Source of the DNA: G963701675 sp963701675
GTDB lineage: Bacteria > Planctomycetota > Planctomycetia > Gemmatales > Gemmataceae
Assembly (NCBI GenBank): GCA_963701675.1
Contig: OY969623.1
Coordinates: 5,828,001 to 5,892,000, forward strand
Reading direction: 5' to 3'
Length of the DNA stretch: 64,000 bases
Every line of letters begins with the position of its first letter. Positions within the stretch are counted from its first letter, which is position 1. The notes under the pieces were generated by a model, which worked only from the letters and a program-made list of their open reading frames with translations, had not been told where the DNA came from and did no database searches. Below are positions 59,509-64,000 of the stretch, piece by piece. Both the position numbers and the translations under genes were made by a program.

Positions 59509-62224
59509 GTGCCGACGTATAATCCGAAGGTAATCGAGCCGAAATGGCAACGGTATTGGGAAGAGAACAAGACGTTTCGGACGCCGGATGCGCCGGGGGA
59601 AAAGCGAAAGTTCTACATCCTTGATATGTTTCCGTATCCCAGCGGCGCCGGGTTGCATGTCGGTCATCCCGAAGGATACACCGCGACGGATATCTTGGCA
59701 CGTTATCGGCGAATGTGCGGCGACGTGGTCATGCACCCGATGGGCTGGGACGCCTTCGGTTTGCCGGCCGAACAGTACGCCATCGAAACCGGCACGCATC
59801 CGCGAATCACCACGCAGCGGAACATCAATACTTTTCGCCGGCAAATCAAGATGCTCGGCTTCAGTTACGATTGGGAACGCGAGGTCGACACCACAGACCC
59901 GAAATACTTTAAATGGACTCAATGGATTTTTCTGCAACTGTTCGACACATGGTACGACGCCGAACAGAAACGCGGTCGGACCATAGCCGAGTTGCCGATC
60001 CCCGCCGACGTTCGGTCAAAAGGTGAGCTTGCGGTCAGGGCGTATCAAGACAACAAACGCCTGGCCTATCAGGCGGAGATTCCTGTCAACTGGTGCCCAG
60101 CGTTGGGAACGGTGCTGGCGAATGAGGAAATCGTCGATGGAAAATCGGAGCGCGGCGGCCATCCGGTCACACGCATGCCGCTGCGGCAATGGTTGCTGCG
60201 CATCACCGAATACGCCGAACGCCTGCTGAACGATCTGGACCAGGTCGAATGGCCGGACTCCATCAAGAAAATGCAGCGCGACTGGATCGGCCGCAGCGAA
60301 GGTGCGGAGGTCGATTTCGCCGTGGACGGTCTGCCGAGCAAGATTCGCGTTTTCACCACTCGGCCGGACACGCTGTTCGGCGCCACCTACATGGTGCTGT
60401 CGCCGGAGCATCCGCTGGTGGGCACACTCACCACTTCCGAGATGCGGACCACGGTGGATTTGTACAAGGAGCAGGCCGCATCCAAGAGCGATCTCGAACG
60501 AACCGAACTGTCGAAGAAGAAAACCGGCGTCTTCACCGGAATGTATGCGATCAATCCCGTCAATAACGCGCGCATTCCGATCTGGATCGCCGACTATGTT
60601 CTAGCCACGTATGGCACCGGTGCGATCATGGCCGTGCCGGGCCAGGACGATCGCGATTGGGAATTTGCCGAAACGTTCAACTTGCCGATCATTCGAACCG
60701 TGCAACCGCCGCCCGACTGGAAGGGCACCTTACTTAGGTGATGGCCCGGCGATCAACAGCGGCTTCCTGAACGGCCTCGGCATGGAGGATGCCAAACGCA
60801 AAATGATCGCCTGGTTCGAGGAAAAAGGCGTAGGAGCGCGAAAGGTCAATTACAAGCTCCGTGATTGGCTCTTTAGCCGGCAACGTTATTGGGGTGAACC
60901 GTTTCCGATTCTGCATGAAGTGGATGCCGGTAATAAGCCCACCGGTGTCGTGCGTGCCTTGGATGCATCCGAGCTACCGTTAACGTTGCCGGAGCTGGAA
61001 GACTACCGGCCTTCAGGCAGACCCGAGCCGCCGCTGGAAAAGGCAGGCGCATGGTTGTGGGTCGAACGTGACGGCAAGCGGTACAAGCGTGAAACCAACA
61101 CCATGCCGCAGTGGGCTGGGTCATGTTGGTATTATCTACGGTATCTCGACCCGCGTAACGACATGGCCTTTTGCGACCCCGCCAAGGAACGAACTTGGAT
61201 GCCCGTGGGATTGTACGTCGGCGGCGCGGAGCATGCGGTGCTGCATCTGTTGTACGCGCGTTTCTGGCACAAGGTTCTGTTCGATCGTGGTCACGTGCAC
61301 ACCTCGGAGCCGTTCACGCGCCTGGTCAATCAAGGCATGATCCTGGGCGAAATGGAATTCACGGGCTTCAAGAAACGCGGCCAGTGGATTTCCCTCAATC
61401 CGGACGGTTCGGTCGACAACGGGGACGAGGCCGTCAAACTGGCCGAAGACCAAGTGGAAAAGCGAGGTGATTTCTGGGCGCTGAAGGAGCATCCCGACAT
61501 TCGCATCGATGCGCGGGCGTACAAGATGTCGAAGAGTCGCGGCAACGTCATCAATCCGGACGTGGTCATCGATCAGTACGGTGCCGACAGCATGCGCTTG
61601 TACGAAATGTTTATGGGGCCGCTCGAGGCGACCAAGCCGTGGAGCATGCGCGGTGTCGAAGGCGTGTCCCGATTCTTGAGCCGAGTTTGGCGCTTGGTCA
61701 TCGATGACCGCGCGGACTCCATGAAACTGTCGGATTCCGTGCGCGATGTCGAGCCGGACCGCGACACGCTGCGGAAGCTGCATCAGACGATCCAGAAGGT
61801 CACCGAAGACCTGGACGCGATGCGTTTCAACACGGCGATAAGCGCCCTCATGGAACTAACAAACTACCTGACGAGGCTGGAAAGCCGGCCCAGGTCCACC
61901 GTCGACACCGTCGTGTTGTTACTGGCGCCCTTTGCCCCGCACCTGGCGGAAGAACTGTGGGCGGCCCTGGGACATCCGAAGACCTTGGCGTATGAGCCGT
62001 GGCCCGAGTTCAATGAGGCGTTGACCAAATCGGACGAGATCGAAGTCCCGGTGCAGATCAACGGCAAGGTGCGAAGCAAGGTCACCGTCCCGACGTCAAT
62101 TTCGGAAGCCGACCTTAAGGCTGCCGCACTTGCAGAGGACCGGATACGAGGCCTGATTGAAGGCAAGACGGTGCGAAAGACAATCGTCGTGCCGGGAAAG
62201 CTGGTGAATATTGTGATCGGATGA
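59509..62224 (+). pseudogene. leuS: Leucyl-tRNA synthetase, frameshifted
   Basis: Charges tRNA-Leu. The first 407 codons from GTG 59509 (AGGAGG upstream) contain the HIGH motif region (PYPSGAGLHVGHPEGY), the zinc/linker and most of the editing domain. From base 60725 the frame changes. The second part has APYLGDGPAINSGF, the KMSKS motif (YKMSKSRGNVINPD) and the anticodon and C-terminal domains to 62224. Shifting one base at 60724 (an extra G, or two bases lost) joins them into a normal synthetase of about 904 residues. An essential gene cannot be truly broken, so a sequence error is likely. Confidence 0.9.
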
Positions 62225-62287
62225 CCACCGAAGCGTTAACGCACTGCGCCGATGTGGAGAAATCTGACACAATCACGTCTTGACATC

Positions 62288-62307
62288 TGTTCGCATATCT
62301 GCGAACA
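62288..62307. promoter_or_regulatory. Palindromic operator upstream of toxin-antitoxin genes
   Basis: A perfect 8-base inverted repeat TGTTCGCA-TATC-TGCGAACA ends 8 bases before the toxin start codon at 62315. A TTGACA lies at 62280-62285. Such palindromes are the usual binding sites of the antitoxin that represses its own operon. Confidence 0.6.
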
Positions 62308-62314
62308 ACAATGA

Positions 62315-62682
62315 ATGCCGCGAACGCGAGTGGTGTTCTATCGGGAAGCCGATGGATCGGTGCCGTTGCTGGAATGGTTCGATGGTTGCCGCCGAAAGCC
62401 CAGGACAAGTGTCGACTCAAGATCGAACGATTGCGGGCACTAGGGTATGAACTTCGACGGCCTGAAGCCGATTACTTGCGAGACGGAATCTACGAATTAC
62501 GCGTCCGACTTCAGAGATTAAACTATCGCATGCTCTATTTCTTTCATGAGAATGTTGCTGCGGTGGTCAGTCACGGCCTGGTGAAGGAACGACAGGTGCC
62601 GTCCCGTGAGATAGTCCGCGCGGTGGGCTGTAGATCGCGGTACGTGAAAGAACCGGACCGCCACGCGCATCAGGAGAGCTGA
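62315..62682 (+). pseudogene. HigB/RelE-type toxin, frameshifted
   Basis: A RelE/ParE-superfamily mRNA interferase toxin. From ATG 62315 the sequence reads PRTRVVFYREADGSVPLLEW, the family N terminus. It then loses frame at about 62385 by one missing base. The remainder (LPPKAQDKCRLKIERLRALG, RDGIYELRVRLQRLNYRMLYFFHENVAAVVSHGLVKE) is in the next frame to the stop 62682. Repaired length is 122. Another in-frame start at 62311 gives a false N terminus. It lies just upstream of the antitoxin. Confidence 0.78.
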
Positions 62683-62684
62683 GA

Positions 62685-63014
62685 ATGGGTAAGAATCGAA
62701 AACTGACAACTGATGCAGTCGAAATTCTACATCGACGTTACTACGAAGGCAGGCCCGATCGCTTGGCGATGTTGGAGGAAGCCCGAGCGGAAGATGAGAT
62801 CGCGAGGAAGATCTACGGACTGCGGATGAAAGCCGGGTTGACGCAGCGTCAACTCGCCAAGTTGGTCGGCACGACGGCATCGGTCATTTGCCGGCTCGAA
62901 GATGCCGATTACGATGGGCATTCATTGGCCATGCTGCGACGGATTGCGGCTGCGGTAGATAAGCGCGTGGAAATTCGGTTCGTTCATGTGAAACGGAAAC
63001 GACTTCCGGCGTGA
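62685..63014 (+). CDS. HigA-like XRE antitoxin
   Basis: A 109-residue XRE-family helix-turn-helix protein. Residues about 44-70 (LRMKAGLTQRQLAKLVGTTASVICRLEDADYDG) form the Cro/C1-type HTH, and the helical N terminus (AVEILHRRYYEGRPDRLAMLEEARAEDEI) would bind the toxin. ATG 62685 begins 2 bases after the toxin stop and is preceded by AGGAG. Toxin-first order is that of higBA. It should neutralise the toxin and repress the operon through the upstream palindrome. Confidence 0.85.
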   Translation: MGKNRKLTTDAVEILHRRYYEGRPDRLAMLEEARAEDEIARKIYGLRMKAGLTQRQLAKLVGTTASVICRLEDADYDGHSLAMLRRIAAAVDKRVEIRFVHVKRKRLPA

Positions 63015-64000
63015 TCATGCCGAGAGCTGTCGCAAAGCCGGTTCGAGCCGCGCCAACGCGGCCTCCAAAGCCGCAAGTCCTTCAGCCGCATGAACGAGGT
63101 CACCGGTGTGGCCCATGGTTTCCAGTCGGAGCGCCGCTTCAAACGCCGGCCAGGTGCTGAAGTTGCTGACGGCGCCCTTGAGCGTGTGGGCTGCGAGCTT
63201 GAGTTTATGGGAATCGCCGGCCTTGACCGCCGCACGAACGTTGCCAAGAAGTTTCGGACATTCATCAAGAAAAACGCTGACGAGATCTTTCAGAAGCTCG
63301 ACGTCATGTCCGACGCGCGCGAGGATCGCGGCACGGTCCAGGATGTCGCCGTCCGAGTGGTCGGCGGACAACGGAAGCGGCGGCGCTGAAACCCGAGCCG
63401 GCTGGGCGCCAAGAACGTCGAAGTCGGCGAGCACTTGCGTCAGTTGGCTTGCTCGAATCGGCTTGGAGAGGTAGCCGTCCATTCCCCCGGCCAGGCAGCG
63501 TTCGCGGTCACCTTTCATGGCGTGTGCCGTCATGGCGACAATGGGAGTGTGCCGCCCGGTGTTTGCTTCGCGCTCGCGGATGTGGGCCGTGGCCTCGAGT
63601 CCGTTCATGTTGGGCATTTCCAAGTCCATCAACACCAGGTCGAATGAATCTTGTTCCAGAGCGGCGGTGGCTTCCCGGCCATCGTGGGCGACGATCACTT
63701 CGTGCCCTTGCTTCGCCAAAAGCGACACGGCGAGCTTTTGATTGACAGCATTGTCTTCGGCGAGCAGGACACGAAACCGCCGTGACGGCGCGGGTGGAGT
63801 CGGTATGCCGTCATGATGCACCGGTTTCCGCTCAGGCGGTTTCGCGGATAGCACATCAAGGATGGCATCGAATAAGTCCGATTGCTTGAGGGGTTTCGTC
63901 AAACAACGTGGCACTCCCAGTTCTCGGCAACGCGCGGTGTCACCTTGCCTGGGGGACGACAGCATCATGATGGTTGCCCCGGCGAGGCCGGGCCGACGCC
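63015..64000 (-). CDS. Hybrid sensor histidine kinase, C-terminal part (REC-REC-HPt)
   Basis: The C-terminal 328 residues of a large hybrid signalling protein whose 5' part lies beyond the right edge. The frame stays open to base 64000. It contains the end of a first receiver domain (ATIMMLSSPRQGDTARCREL, then LTKPLKQSDL) and a complete receiver with the phospho-Asp in FDLVLMDLEMPNMNG. A C-terminal HPt domain has the phospho-His in KLAAHTLKGAVSNF. It is a multistep phosphorelay protein, probably membrane-bound by its missing N-terminal part, like BarA. The stop abuts the antitoxin gene on the other strand. Confidence 0.88.
   Translation of the reverse strand, partial: RRPGLAGATIMMLSSPRQGDTARCRELGVPRCLTKPLKQSDLFDAILDVLSAKPPERKPVHHDGIPTPPAPSRRFRVLLAEDNAVNQKLAVSLLAKQGHEVIVAHDGREATAALEQDSFDLVLMDLEMPNMNGLEATAHIREREANTGRHTPIVAMTAHAMKGDRERCLAGGMDGYLSKPIRASQLTQVLADFDVLGAQPARVSAPPLPLSADHSDGDILDRAAILARVGHDVELLKDLVSVFLDECPKLLGNVRAAVKAGDSHKLKLAAHTLKGAVSNFSTWPAFEAALRLETMGHTGDLVHAAEGLAALEAALARLEPALRQLSA

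Noticed and set aside
1..64000. CRISPR arrays, rRNA or tRNA genes
   Set aside because: No regularly spaced direct repeats with unique spacers and no recognisable structural RNA were seen. The repeats here are palindromes and heptamers.

Overview
The window looks like a chromosomal segment of a member of the Planctomycetota. Planctomycete hallmarks are LEPR-XLL-type secreted proteins (two parallel beta-helix proteins and one HAF-repeat protein), a DUF1501 protein and a Gfo/Idh/MocA oxidoreductase with twin-arginine-like N termini, a secreted WD40 protein next to a sodium:solute symporter, Uma2 and DUF1963 proteins, and many short intergenic palindromes. No rRNA, tRNA, CRISPR array, insertion sequence or prophage was recognised.

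Left part (1-15.3 kb): mostly minus-strand genes. These are a partial acylphosphatase, hypothetical and DinB genes, a divergent DUF5131 gene, a serine hydrolase, a symporter, a WD40 protein, a metzincin-type protease, a secreted protein, an ECF sigma factor with an unusual hydrophobic C-terminal extension, a planctomycete winged-helix-like protein and two beta-helix paralogs. Middle (15.4-31 kb): prs, a two-gene molybdoenzyme module (fused 4Fe-4S/NrfD subunit plus catalytic subunit), Uma2, a VTT membrane protein, and a TolC-HlyD-ABC-permease efflux operon. From 31 to 48 kb: an ABC-2 permease, two small-gene pairs, a radical SAM protein, thyX, rho, a sigma/anti-sigma/secreted-protein operon, fumC, a metallophosphoesterase, DUF1501, HAF, pyruvate kinase, a vapB antitoxin with only a stub of vapC, TIGR03032 and NUDIX genes. 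Right part (48-64 kb): an M2 peptidase, thiC behind a TPP riboswitch, an apbE-doxX-oxidoreductase operon, a UbiA/GT-C pair, leuS, a HigBA-type toxin-antitoxin pair and a partial hybrid histidine kinase.

Two themes stand out. First, at least five families of palindromic elements (A-E below) lie between genes and sometimes inside them. One family-B copy is inserted in frame in a beta-helix gene, another supplies the symporter stop codon, and a family-E copy encodes the last residues and stop of the NUDIX protein. Second, four genes that should be intact (rho, leuS, an ECF sigma gene and a higB-like toxin gene) are each broken by a one- or two-base shift in otherwise perfect sequence. Because leuS is essential, base-calling or assembly indels are the likeliest cause, so protein predictions in this contig should be read with that in mind.
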